In this document: in pieces, positions 1 to 6,544 of the stretch
Position numbering within the stretch: position 1 is the stretch's first letter
Layout of the letters: the number at the start of each line of letters is the position of its first letter
NCBI GenBank assembly: GCA_947506075.1
Contig: CANNNN010000114.1
Coordinates: forward strand, 1 to 7,956
Length of the DNA stretch: 7,956 bases
Direction: 5' to 3'
Source of the DNA: Methylococcaceae bacterium
GTDB lineage: Bacteria; Pseudomonadota; Gammaproteobacteria; Methylococcales; Methylomonadaceae
Notes under the pieces: generated by a model
The model's database searches: none
What the model was told of the DNA's origin: nothing
What the model saw: only the letters and a program-made list of their open reading frames with translations
Translations under genes and position numbers: made by a program

Positions 1-147
1 AAGGAATGGTGCTGTGTTTAAGCAGCTAAAGCCATTGAGTAGTTTTCGTCATTTGCGAATACTTTAGTTTCAGTAGATTTTACGAGGTGTACTGTCCTCG
101 GCATGCACTCTAGGTTTCGTTACCCACGTCGAAGCCATGTCGCCCCC
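1..147 (-). ncRNA. ssrA: tmRNA (SsrA), 5' portion, truncated by the window start
   Basis: Transfer-messenger RNA frees stalled ribosomes with SmpB and adds a degradation tag to the unfinished protein. Read on the minus strand, the gene starts near 147 with GGGGGCGACATGGCTTCGAC, the usual 5' acceptor arm and TTCGAC segment. It continues with a GTGCATGCCGAGG block much like that of E. coli. Pseudoknot 1 is visible: a CGAGG/CCTCG stem (96-100 with 83-87) whose loop bases CAGTA (90-94) can pair with TACTG (71-75). The tag frame occupies 56 down to 18 and reads ANDENYSMALAA followed by TAA. The ALAA end is the known ClpXP recognition signal. The remaining pseudoknots and the 3' tRNA-like half lie outside the window. 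No protein gene is supported on either strand here. The exact 5' end (146 or 147) is inferred from the GGGGGCGAC start typical of the family. Confidence 0.95.
18..56 (-). other. tmRNA tag-peptide reading frame (ANDENYSMALAA)
   Basis: Reading from 56 down to 18 on the minus strand gives GCA AAT GAC GAA AAC TAC TCA ATG GCT TTA GCT GCT TAA. The resume codon is the GCA for the first alanine. The tag has 12 residues, against 10 in E. coli (ANDENYALAA). The difference is two extra codons (Ser-Met) between ANDENY and ALAA. The N-terminal part bound by SspB in E. coli and the C-terminal ALAA read by ClpX are both preserved. Confidence 0.93.
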
Positions 148-156
148 TTGATGTGT

Positions 157-187
157 ATTCTAATTGAATTGGATAATAATTGTACAA
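157..187 (-). promoter_or_regulatory. probable sigma70 promoter of ssrA
   Basis: On the minus strand a TAGAAT -10 box (157-162, five of six consensus bases) lies 9 bases upstream of the tmRNA 5' end, placing transcription start near 150. The -35 is weaker. TGTACA (181-186) gives an 18-base spacer, and the overlapping TTGTAC (182-187) would need 19. The -35 area lies inside an 18-bp palindrome. The -10 position is well supported by its distance to the mature 5' end; the -35 assignment is inference. Confidence 0.6.
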
Positions 188-192
188 TTATT
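175..192. promoter_or_regulatory. perfect 18-bp palindrome over the ssrA -35 region
   Basis: AATAATTGTACAATTATT equals its own reverse complement. It overlaps the -35 region of the ssrA promoter, where a dimeric regulator could bind. It could also be a chance product of AT-rich sequence or part of an AT-rich upstream element. It is too weak as RNA (mostly A-U pairs and no loop) to be a convincing terminator. Confidence 0.35.
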
Positions 193-353
193 TTTTTCGA
201 TCCAGTATCCATGCGGCTTTTAGGGGGGGGTGTTTTCGGTTATCAACTTAAAGTAAAACGGTTAAGCCTAGGATGGCTTGACAAGCTTTCCACTAACGAA
301 CCGTATCTTTGCCGTAAGAGCGGGGTAGGGGGGGGTGACAAAAGGCGCTGGCG
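188..353. other. noncoding gap between the GTPase operon end and the ssrA promoter
   Basis: No credible gene is seen. The stretch contains two identical TAGGGGGGGGTG 12-mers (221-232 and 326-337). It also has a short hairpin, AAGCC / GGCTT (264-268 with 275-279), which on the minus strand is followed by a T-rich run (plus-strand AAAGTAAAACG, 250-260). That hairpin could end the GTPase transcript, but its five-base stem is weak. The C-rich minus strand could instead favour Rho-dependent termination, which is inference. Confidence 0.4.
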
Positions 354-2003
354 TTAATCAATCAGCATTCGTGTCAACGGACTGTTGCCGTCTATTGCCG
401 GTTGCAGATCGGCAACGGAACAAAGTTCAATAATCCCGTTTAGCTGCTTGATTTGCTCGGCTTGTTGTTGGCTGATATTTTCTATCTCAGCCAAGACTTC
501 GGCATCAATGATGTTGAGTGCCTTAAGCATGCCCTTGTTTAGACCTTTTAAGGCGCTTTTTTCCAATGAAGGCTGTAGTTTTTTAAGGATGAAATAAGGC
601 GTTAACCACGTAATGGCTATCAGCAGACCGCTATGTATCGCAAAATCAACGCCTAAATAAGCTACTTTGGACATGTTACTGGTGTAATAGCCGATAAAAA
701 CCTGATAGCTGACCCAGGCAATGGCTGCAAGCGGCAAGATGATTTCACACAAGCGCATCACCTTTAAAAACAGACGTTGCATTGTATTTCCGGGGTTTGC
801 CAGGGACTGCCTGGCAGCCAGTTCAGTTTGTGTCTGGACGATTTTGGGGGCCTTTTGATGCAATGCCGACAACTTCATTTTAAGCGGGCTGACAGGTATG
901 CCCAGTTGGTCGGCATGGCTGACAAACTCCCCCAGCGCATCATCAAAACGGGTTTGCCCCCATTCGTCCCATAAGGTAATTTTTTCGCCGGCTGCGGCAT
1001 ATCGGGCAGTCGATGAATGAGTTAATAAATCGGCGGCATGGTCGGCATAGTGACGTGACAGTTGCTGGATGGGCCAGGCAAAACCCTGTTGTAATAGGCT
1101 GGCTGTGGATTGCCATTGTTCTTGCCATAGCGCCGGCAACTGCTGAAAAGCCGAGCGAGAGCCCAATAATTGGCTGACAGTTTGCAGGCTTTGTTTTAAC
1201 TGATTTTTTTTAAGCTGGGAATTTCTTTGTTCCAGTTGCAACACAATATGCTCGGTCGCCAGTCCGGAGATAGTGACCTCCAATGCCGCAAACTCATCGG
1301 TTTGCAGGCCTTCGGTGCAGGCGGTCTTGAAGATGATTGGCTCTGCAAAGCCGGCTTTATAGAGTTGCTGTTTAAAATCTTCATATTGCTCAGTCTGACC
1401 TCTGTCCCACTGGTTCAGTACAAACAGCCAGGCATGTCTGCTGCCTTCCGAGAGCAGCAAGCGCCAGGCTTTTTCATCCCGATAGCGCTCGGGGCTGACC
1501 ACGTAGATCAATAAGTCGATATGCGGCAACCATTCCAGAACCTGGTGTTTGTTGCTTTGTTCGGTGCTGTCGAAATCGGGCATATCGATCCAGATGACAT
1601 TTTTTCTGGACTCATTCTGATGCTCGGCGATTTTGATTTGCGCCAGCGGCAGGTGTTCCGGCAAATGCTTTATCGCAACGCTATGGTGGTGATAGAGCGT
1701 GACTTCCCTCGACGTAGGCCGCTCTAATCCGGCTTTAGCGATGGCTTTGCCGGCCAGGCGATTTAAAAGCGAGCTTTTGCCAACGCCGGTGCCGCCCATA
1801 AAGGCGACAATCAGTGGCCTGGAGCCGTTATGGTTGAACAGGGTGTCGGGCGTTCTGGTATCAAAATCGCTTAACAATTGCGCTGTGTCGGCATTAATCC
1901 AGCCAGCAGCAAGCGCTTGCTCTGCCCAGCGTTTTGTTGTTGTTACCAAACTAGAGTAATCGTAAGCCATGGCGTTTTTCTGTGAGGTGATGCTCTGCGG
2001 CAT
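354..2003 (-). CDS. large P-loop GTPase with C-terminal membrane segments, second gene of a dynamin-like pair
   Basis: This 549-residue protein carries a GTPase domain at about residues 60-250. The G1 P-loop GGTGVGKSS is at 70-78, a candidate G2 threonine lies in RPTSREVT (95-102), G3 is DMPD at 140-143, G4 is NQWD at 197-200 and G5 is a TAC segment near 227-229. In G3 the usual glycine of DxxG is aspartate. A long, mostly helical middle region (about 255-410) is followed by two hydrophobic segments, roughly 419-440 and 452-473, and a helical tail. This plan (GTPase head, helical stalk, membrane hairpin) resembles bacterial dynamin-like proteins, though Era/YfjP-type GTPases are an alternative. 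The ATG at 2003 overlaps the preceding gene by 53 bases. An in-frame ATG at codon 12 (1970) would cut this to 20. Neither has a strong ribosome binding site, so translational coupling is likely. It shares PDFDS and VVSxExYxDxxxW with its neighbour. The GTPase assignment is firm; a membrane-remodelling role is inferred. Confidence 0.8.
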   Translation of the reverse strand: MPQSITSQKNAMAYDYSSLVTTTKRWAEQALAAGWINADTAQLLSDFDTRTPDTLFNHNGSRPLIVAFMGGTGVGKSSLLNRLAGKAIAKAGLERPTSREVTLYHHHSVAIKHLPEHLPLAQIKIAEHQNESRKNVIWIDMPDFDSTEQSNKHQVLEWLPHIDLLIYVVSPERYRDEKAWRLLLSEGSRHAWLFVLNQWDRGQTEQYEDFKQQLYKAGFAEPIIFKTACTEGLQTDEFAALEVTISGLATEHIVLQLEQRNSQLKKNQLKQSLQTVSQLLGSRSAFQQLPALWQEQWQSTASLLQQGFAWPIQQLSRHYADHAADLLTHSSTARYAAAGEKITLWDEWGQTRFDDALGEFVSHADQLGIPVSPLKMKLSALHQKAPKIVQTQTELAARQSLANPGNTMQRLFLKVMRLCEIILPLAAIAWVSYQVFIGYYTSNMSKVAYLGVDFAIHSGLLIAITWLTPYFILKKLQPSLEKSALKGLNKGMLKALNIIDAEVLAEIENISQQQAEQIKQLNGIIELCSVADLQPAIDGNSPLTRMLID

Positions 2004-3678
2004 GCAGCTGGTCAGGGGATATATTAAAATGCGTCGTCGATATATGCTCGGGCAGTTGCAGCAGTTTAAGGCGCAGACTCCCGATAAATAACGCTTGTTG
2101 TACGGTGTTGAATTGGTTTTGTTTTAACTCGGCCTCCACTTTGTGCATATAGCCGCCGACTGCGCTTTCAGCCAGCAACGAAGTCAAGGACAGCGTCGCC
2201 GGCGCAATGACCAAATCATGCAGGCCTATGCCGCCCATGTGTAAGGTCAGCGCAATCACAGCCGCATCGGCAGTTGCACGGGTTGCGCGTAGGCTGTTTA
2301 AAACCAGTGGTTGCTCTTGTAGCTTATGATACAAACGATGCGCGGCGCTTTCCACATCTTGCTGAAAAGACAGGTGATATTTTTTTGTTTCTTGCTCAAA
2401 ATCCTGTAACACCTCTAATCGCTGGCTGCGTAACGCGCTGTGAGTGTGCCGCCACCATTGGTTCTGCTCGGCCTTATCCAGCAATTTATCGGCCAGTTGT
2501 ATCAGCGTATGCTCGGCTAGCTGATTTAACAAGGCTATTTCGTAACTGCTGTCTGCGCTATGCGGGACTTTGCGCCCCCGCTTCATCAGCTGCCTGACTG
2601 GCCAGGTTAAAACCTGGCGGGTGCCGGCAAGAATACGGGCTAGCCCGGGTATTTCCATTAAATTAAGCAACTGGGCCATGGCCAGCTGAAAGGTTTCATA
2701 GTGATGCGGATGATTCAGGTAATCGCGCTGATAACTGTCCATCGCCTGCTTGAGCATAAGGTCGACCAGTTCAGACCAGTCGTTTAAAGCCTGGTGTTCG
2801 GCAATAACCGGTTCCAGCCAGCTTTGCCAGTGACTTTTCAATAAGTCCTGTTCAAAGCGCGCGTGTTGCTTAGGTTTTACTTTATGCGCCAGTTGATGCA
2901 GCATTTGTTGCGCTGATTCCGGCCATTTCGGCAGTCCACCGGCTTTTTGATAATACAGGGCAACGACTTCGGGAAATTCATCGCTACGTACCTGACGCCA
3001 CTTTTCTTTTAATGATGGGATAATGACCGACTCAGAACCTTCGAACAGCTTATTAAGACAGATCAGCGTTGGTTGATGCAGTTCTTCGAGAGCGGCCATG
3101 ATGTCCCAGACCGATTGATCCGCATATTTTTCCTTGCTGACCACCAGGATAATCATATCGGCCAGGGCAACAGCCCGGATAACACCTTCCCGATAAGTGG
3201 CTGAATCTATCGAATCAAAATCCGGCGTGTCCCACAAAACGCCCGGCGGCAACAGTGCTGAAACGCTACTGTTTTCGGTTAACGAATAGCAATCGTGCCG
3301 CTCTTTGCTGAGCTCTTTTTGTTGCAGTTGCTGAAACCGACCAAAATAACGTTGCAGTCCGTTGCAGTCAGCAATACTGACGTCGTTGCAAAAGCCTTGG
3401 GGGTGAATTGTGTAACCGGCCAGCGGACTGACTCCGGCGACGGTGCTGTTTAATAACACATTGACCACCGAGCTTTTTCCCGCCTGAGTCGGTCCAACCA
3501 CTGCCATTTGTAATAATGGCTGCACAGATCCATCAAGCAACTGGCCCTTGCGTATGAAAGCTTCCGCCAAAATCAGCTGGTCTATACGCTGTTGATAGCT
3601 GGCTTTGACGGATTCATTACCCAATTCAGCAAAAACCGCTTGGTAACGTTGTTTTAATAATTGGATAAATTCCAGCAT
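1951..3678 (-). CDS. large P-loop GTPase with hydrophobic C-terminal hairpin, first gene of a dynamin-like pair
   Basis: This 575-residue protein has an N-terminal helical lead (1-55) and a GTPase domain at about 56-270. The P-loop GPTQAGKSS is at 62-70, a possible G2 threonine is T90, and G3 is DTPDFDS at 150-156. The G4 position reads NKLF (209-212), so the aspartate that normally gives guanine specificity is missing. A long helical region follows. A hydrophobic, glycine-rich stretch at about 468-510 could insert in membrane as a hairpin. The VVSKEKYADQSVW segment (179-191) matches VVSPERYRDEKAW in the downstream gene, pointing to an old duplication. Tandem, non-identical pairs are common among bacterial dynamin-like proteins such as DynA/DynB and IniA/IniC. 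A membrane-associated heteromeric partner role is therefore plausible but not shown. No clear Shine-Dalgarno precedes the ATG. The 3' end overlaps the next gene, so the two form an operon. Confidence 0.8.
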   Translation of the reverse strand: MLEFIQLLKQRYQAVFAELGNESVKASYQQRIDQLILAEAFIRKGQLLDGSVQPLLQMAVVGPTQAGKSSVVNVLLNSTVAGVSPLAGYTIHPQGFCNDVSIADCNGLQRYFGRFQQLQQKELSKERHDCYSLTENSSVSALLPPGVLWDTPDFDSIDSATYREGVIRAVALADMIILVVSKEKYADQSVWDIMAALEELHQPTLICLNKLFEGSESVIIPSLKEKWRQVRSDEFPEVVALYYQKAGGLPKWPESAQQMLHQLAHKVKPKQHARFEQDLLKSHWQSWLEPVIAEHQALNDWSELVDLMLKQAMDSYQRDYLNHPHHYETFQLAMAQLLNLMEIPGLARILAGTRQVLTWPVRQLMKRGRKVPHSADSSYEIALLNQLAEHTLIQLADKLLDKAEQNQWWRHTHSALRSQRLEVLQDFEQETKKYHLSFQQDVESAAHRLYHKLQEQPLVLNSLRATRATADAAVIALTLHMGGIGLHDLVIAPATLSLTSLLAESAVGGYMHKVEAELKQNQFNTVQQALFIGSLRLKLLQLPEHISTTHFNISPDQLHAAEHHLTEKRHGLRLL

Positions 3679-3694
3679 AAAAAGCCAGCTCAGG

Positions 3695-3700
3695 ATTATA
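3695..3700 (-). promoter_or_regulatory. possible -10 box for the GTPase operon
   Basis: A perfect TATAAT lies on the minus strand 17 bases upstream of the first GTPase start codon. No matching -35 hexamer is present 16-18 bases further upstream (AACAAA at the 17-base spacing). The implied 5' leader is only about 10 bases and lacks a Shine-Dalgarno. The match may be fortuitous. Confidence 0.3.
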
Positions 3701-3813
3701 ATAACCAGCCATTTTACTTTGTTTGACGATCCGGCGTTATATTAACCGTCGCAAACCCGGCAAATACCCTGTATACGTTATATGCGTTCGTACTTAAACT
3801 TGAGGTTATCTTT

Positions 3814-4242
3814 ATGAAGAAATTACCTGTTCTGCTGCTCATCGTCTGCTGCACATCCTTGTTTGCCTGCGGTAAGGGGCAAGAAATTAACGGGCATAAT
3901 TCCCGTACCGCTTTTAGATCGGTAAAGGCTCTAAAAAATCGCTTATCTCCCGATATGCGTATTGAGTTTGAGGTTTCTTTCTGGACCTTACGCGACTCAA
4001 TTAAGGATGAAAAAGAGTTTCTGAATACGGTTGACGGAAAGAAACCTGAAGAAATAATCATCTTGGGCAAAGAAGTTTATCAGCAACGGAAAAATTCCGG
4101 CTTTGCAGGCTATGAAAAGTATGCAAACTGGGATGATATGATAGCCAAATTCAGCAAGGAAAGACAAGATCAGGACATCCCTAAAGGTAGCAATAAAGCA
4201 GATCCTAAAGATAAAGCTAACGAAGTTTTATACAAGCTTTAG
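3814..4242 (+). CDS. small predicted outer-membrane lipoprotein of unknown function
   Basis: This 142-residue protein begins with a lysine-tagged hydrophobic signal peptide (MKKLPVLLLIV) ending in a lipobox, LFAC, with the acylated cysteine at C19. Gly at +2 is not an inner-membrane retention signal, so the Lol pathway would send it to the outer membrane. Two further cysteines (C12, C13) lie inside the signal peptide and would be removed. The mature part is charged and mainly helical, with a VDGKKPEEII segment (73-82). That pattern (a helix, then a short DGK-type turn and an EEI helix) recalls small lipoproteins of the DUF6694 kind; this resemblance is from memory and tentative. The tail (about 115-142) is rich in Lys, Asp and Gln and is probably disordered. 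A good Shine-Dalgarno, GAGG at 3802-3805, stands 8 bases before the ATG. The gene is divergent from the GTPase pair and convergent with the DUF2959-type gene. Confidence 0.75.
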   Translation: MKKLPVLLLIVCCTSLFACGKGQEINGHNSRTAFRSVKALKNRLSPDMRIEFEVSFWTLRDSIKDEKEFLNTVDGKKPEEIIILGKEVYQQRKNSGFAGYEKYANWDDMIAKFSKERQDQDIPKGSNKADPKDKANEVLYKL

Positions 4243-4282
4243 CCTCACCGGCCAGGCAAGGTTTTTTGATCGGCGGTTTTTT
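4242..4282 (+). terminator. possible terminator of the lipoprotein gene, inside the 3' end of the convergent gene
   Basis: A short hairpin, GCCT (4242-4245) with AGGC (4254-4257), is followed by AAGG and six T (4262-4267). A second T6 tract lies 15 bases on (4277-4282). The stem has only four pairs, so strength is doubtful. The position directly after the stop codon and the doubled T tract make it worth listing. Confidence 0.3.
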
Positions 4283-4952
4283 GATTCGTTAGCGCCGCAA
4301 CAAATAAACTTGCCTCGGCAATTGTCAGCTCCATCGCCCGGATAAGCTGGGAAATATCGATACCTATGTCAATAAATTCATGCCTTAATGCCGCGATGGC
4401 CTGGGCATTCAGGTTGTGTTTGAGATAGAGTACTTGATCTTTAAATGCCGAAAGCACCGGCTGGATTTTAGTTTCGGCTTTTTGCATGGCTCTGATAAGC
4501 CGGGTGTAATTCTGTCTGGCTAGCTTTAGCTGCTGCTTGCTGTGGGCACGCAAATTACGGTTGGTGTATTCGCTGAGTTCATTGTCCCATTCCGCAAACA
4601 GCGCCTCGCTGACCTGTTCAATTGCCCTGATTCTGTCGCTTACCGCTACGGATTTGGCGCAGCAAAACTGATACTGCCTGTTCAGCAGGTTGTATTTATG
4701 ATCCAGGGTTGTTTCATTGACGCAGACCAAGGTTTTAAAACGCTCCAGCGCATTTTCAAACTCGGCCTTCGTGTCCTGTAAGCCCGCACAAGCCTGTTCA
4801 ACATGACTAACGACTATGTCGCGTTTATGCTCGCCGATGGTTTCCCGTGCGCTGTAATAAACGGTACGGATTTTTTTTGACAGAAAACCGCTGATTAAAT
4901 TCAACGATACTTTCACCAAATCGTTGGCTGGCGGTTTGTTATGATCGGCCAT
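4245..4952 (-). CDS. DUF2959-type helical protein, lacking the usual signal peptide
   Basis: This 235-residue protein matches the DUF2959 family pattern along nearly its whole length. It has YYSARETIGEHKRDIVVSHV (32-51), then an ALERF helix, RIRAIEQVSEALFAEWDNEL (107-126) and the characteristic DQVLYLKHNLNAQAIAAL (172-189), ending with ISQLIRAMELTIAEA (200-214). The fold should be almost entirely alpha-helical, probably a coiled-coil bundle. The biochemical function of the family is not known. Many relatives carry an N-terminal lipoprotein or export signal. This one begins MADHNKPPANDLVKVSLNLI, with no lipobox and no real hydrophobic core, so it may be cytoplasmic. A Shine-Dalgarno-like AAAGG (plus-strand CCTTT, 4958-4962) lies five bases before the ATG and supports the start. 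It faces the lipoprotein gene tail to tail with two bases between them. Its last codons carry a 15-base duplication. Confidence 0.8.
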   Translation of the reverse strand: MADHNKPPANDLVKVSLNLISGFLSKKIRTVYYSARETIGEHKRDIVVSHVEQACAGLQDTKAEFENALERFKTLVCVNETTLDHKYNLLNRQYQFCCAKSVAVSDRIRAIEQVSEALFAEWDNELSEYTNRNLRAHSKQQLKLARQNYTRLIRAMQKAETKIQPVLSAFKDQVLYLKHNLNAQAIAALRHEFIDIGIDISQLIRAMELTIAEASLFVAALTNQKTADQKTLPGR

Positions 4953-4983
4953 TAGAACCTTTAAATTATAGAAAAATCATTTT

Positions 4984-5096
4984 GTCCACGATATACACGA
5001 AAATTTTTAACGAGATGCCAAGCTGTAGGCCGTTACCCAAAGGGGGATAGAAGAACCAATACTAGGTCTTGATTTATTTTCGTGTGTTTCGCGGAC
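4984..5096. repeat. 113-bp unit bounded by imperfect 20-bp inverted repeats
   Basis: The left arm GTCCACGATATACACGAAAA (4984-5003) matches the reverse complement of the right arm TTTTCGTGTGTTTCGCGGAC (5077-5096) at 17 of 20 positions. The arms enclose 73 bp with no open frame of note. It could be a small non-autonomous (MITE-like) element, two opposed copies of a short dispersed repeat, or a structured RNA. No clear target-site duplication is visible next to the arms. It lies between the DUF2959-type gene start and the cysS end. Confidence 0.5.
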
Positions 5097-5146
5097 TAAT
5101 TGCGAATTTTTGGAGTTGAGGCGTGCAAGGCAAGCCCTGCGGCTTA

Positions 5147-6532
5147 TTATTCGCGTCGCCAGCTGGTTGTGCCGTCGGGCGAATCTTCCAGAATTACGCC
5201 TTGTTCTTTTAAGTCATTACGGATTTTGTCGGCTAAAGTCCAATCTTTGGCTTTTTTTGCAGTGATGCGAGCAGTAATTTGTTGGTCAATTTTTTCATCA
5301 TCGACGACATCGCCCCCGCTGCCTTTAAGAAAAATTTCAGAGTCAGTCTGGAGTATGCCCAGCAAGCCACTTAAATATTTCAGGCTTGATGCTAAGGCGT
5401 CAACTTTATCAGGCTCATGCGTTTTTGCTTTGTTCAAATCACGGGCCAAATCAAATAAAACCGCGAGCGCGACCGGGGTATTAAAATCATCATTCATCGC
5501 CTGTTCAAAACGGGTTTTATACGTTTCATCGACTTGCGCTTCTGCAGAGGTTTTTACGCCGCGCAGGGCAGTATAGAGTCGTGTTAAAGCAGCTCCGGCG
5601 TCGTTTAATTGTTCATCAGAATAATTCAATGGGCTACGGTAATGACTGGACAGGATGAAAAAACGGATAATTTCAGGTTGATACTGTCTCAACACTTCGC
5701 GCACGGTAAAAAAATTACCCAGCGACTTGGACATTTTTTCATCGTCAACACGTACAAAGCCGTTATGCATCCAGAAATTGACAAATTTCTCGCCGGTCGC
5801 ACCTTCCGACTGGGCAATCTCGTTTTCATGATGCGGAAACTGCAAATCCATGCCGCCGCCATGGATGTCGAAATGGTTACCCAGGCAACAAGTAGACATC
5901 GCTGAACATTCGATATGCCAGCCAGGACGGCCCAACCCCCAGGGGGATTTCCAGGCCGGCTCGTTGGCTTTGGCCATCTTCCACAACACAAAATCCATCG
6001 GGTTGCGTTTGGCCATATCGACATCAACCCGCTCGCCTGCCTGTAAATCATCCAGATTTTTACCCGACAAGCGACCGTAATCCTTAAATTGGGTCACTGC
6101 ATAAAATACGTCACCATTGGTGCCGACATAGGCCAAGTCTTTATCTACCAAGGTTTTAATCATCGCGATAATGGCGTCTATGGACTGGGTCGCCCTCGGC
6201 TCAATATCCGGAGGCAAAACGGATAAGGCACGCTCATCCTCGTGCATAGCCTCGATAAATCGCTCGGTCAGTTTGTCGTAGTCCTCGCCGTTTTCAATGG
6301 CCCGCTGAATGATCTTGTCATCGATGTCGGTAATATTGCGCACGTAGGTTAACTCGTAACCCAGATAGCGAAAATAACGGGCTACCGTATCAAACGCCAC
6401 CATGACCCGCGCATGGCCGATATGACAATAATCATAAACCGTCATGCCGCAGACATAGAGGCCGACTTTGCCCTCTACACGAGGCTGAAACAGTTCTTTT
6501 TTACGGGTCAGGGTGTTATATATTTTCAACAT
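5147..6532 (-). CDS. cysS: cysteinyl-tRNA synthetase
   Basis: This class I aminoacyl-tRNA synthetase charges tRNA-Cys with cysteine using ATP in the cytoplasm and is essential for translation. The 461-residue product has the same length as the E. coli enzyme. The HIGH motif is at 37-40 within CGMTVYDYCHIGHARV (28-43), and KMSKS is at 266-270. The zinc site that discriminates cysteine is complete: C28, C209 (in GWHIECS), H234 and E238 (in HHENE), the same numbering as E. coli. The Rossmann catalytic core is followed by the helical bundle that contacts the anticodon stem, and the C-terminal tRNA-binding segment ends GTTSWRRE. The stop is a double TAATAA (5149 to 5144). The start at 6532 gives the standard MLKIYNTLTRKKE N-terminus, although no strong Shine-Dalgarno precedes it. 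It is divergent from the cyclophilin-lpxH genes, as in E. coli. Confidence 0.98.
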   Translation of the reverse strand: MLKIYNTLTRKKELFQPRVEGKVGLYVCGMTVYDYCHIGHARVMVAFDTVARYFRYLGYELTYVRNITDIDDKIIQRAIENGEDYDKLTERFIEAMHEDERALSVLPPDIEPRATQSIDAIIAMIKTLVDKDLAYVGTNGDVFYAVTQFKDYGRLSGKNLDDLQAGERVDVDMAKRNPMDFVLWKMAKANEPAWKSPWGLGRPGWHIECSAMSTCCLGNHFDIHGGGMDLQFPHHENEIAQSEGATGEKFVNFWMHNGFVRVDDEKMSKSLGNFFTVREVLRQYQPEIIRFFILSSHYRSPLNYSDEQLNDAGAALTRLYTALRGVKTSAEAQVDETYKTRFEQAMNDDFNTPVALAVLFDLARDLNKAKTHEPDKVDALASSLKYLSGLLGILQTDSEIFLKGSGGDVVDDEKIDQQITARITAKKAKDWTLADKIRNDLKEQGVILEDSPDGTTSWRRE

Positions 6533-6544
6533 AATTAAGTGATT

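Noticed and set aside
2..67. Plus-strand open frame ending in TAG at 67, looking like the tail of a protein or transposase
   Set aside because: It is the complement of the tmRNA tag region; the minus strand explains this sequence completely.
83..100. CGAGG...CCTCG hairpin as a terminator
   Set aside because: It is pseudoknot 1 of the tmRNA and has no T tract on either side.
103..357. 84-codon plus-strand open frame
   Set aside because: It is antisense to the tmRNA 5' end and its promoter, runs through two G8 tracts, lacks a ribosome binding site and has no recognisable domain.
2274..2597. 107-codon plus-strand open frame
   Set aside because: It is antisense to the first GTPase gene, with no start signal and low-complexity content.
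3714..4070. 118-codon minus-strand open frame upstream of the GTPase pair
   Set aside because: It is antisense to the lipoprotein gene, which has a clear signal peptide, lipobox and Shine-Dalgarno; the antisense product shows no domain.
4965..4970. TATAAT on the minus strand as the DUF2959-type gene promoter
   Set aside because: It would start transcription about six bases before the ATG, removing part of the ribosome binding site, and has no -35 at proper spacing.
5100..5576. 158-codon plus-strand open frame
   Set aside because: It is a reverse-strand shadow of the 3' third of cysS.
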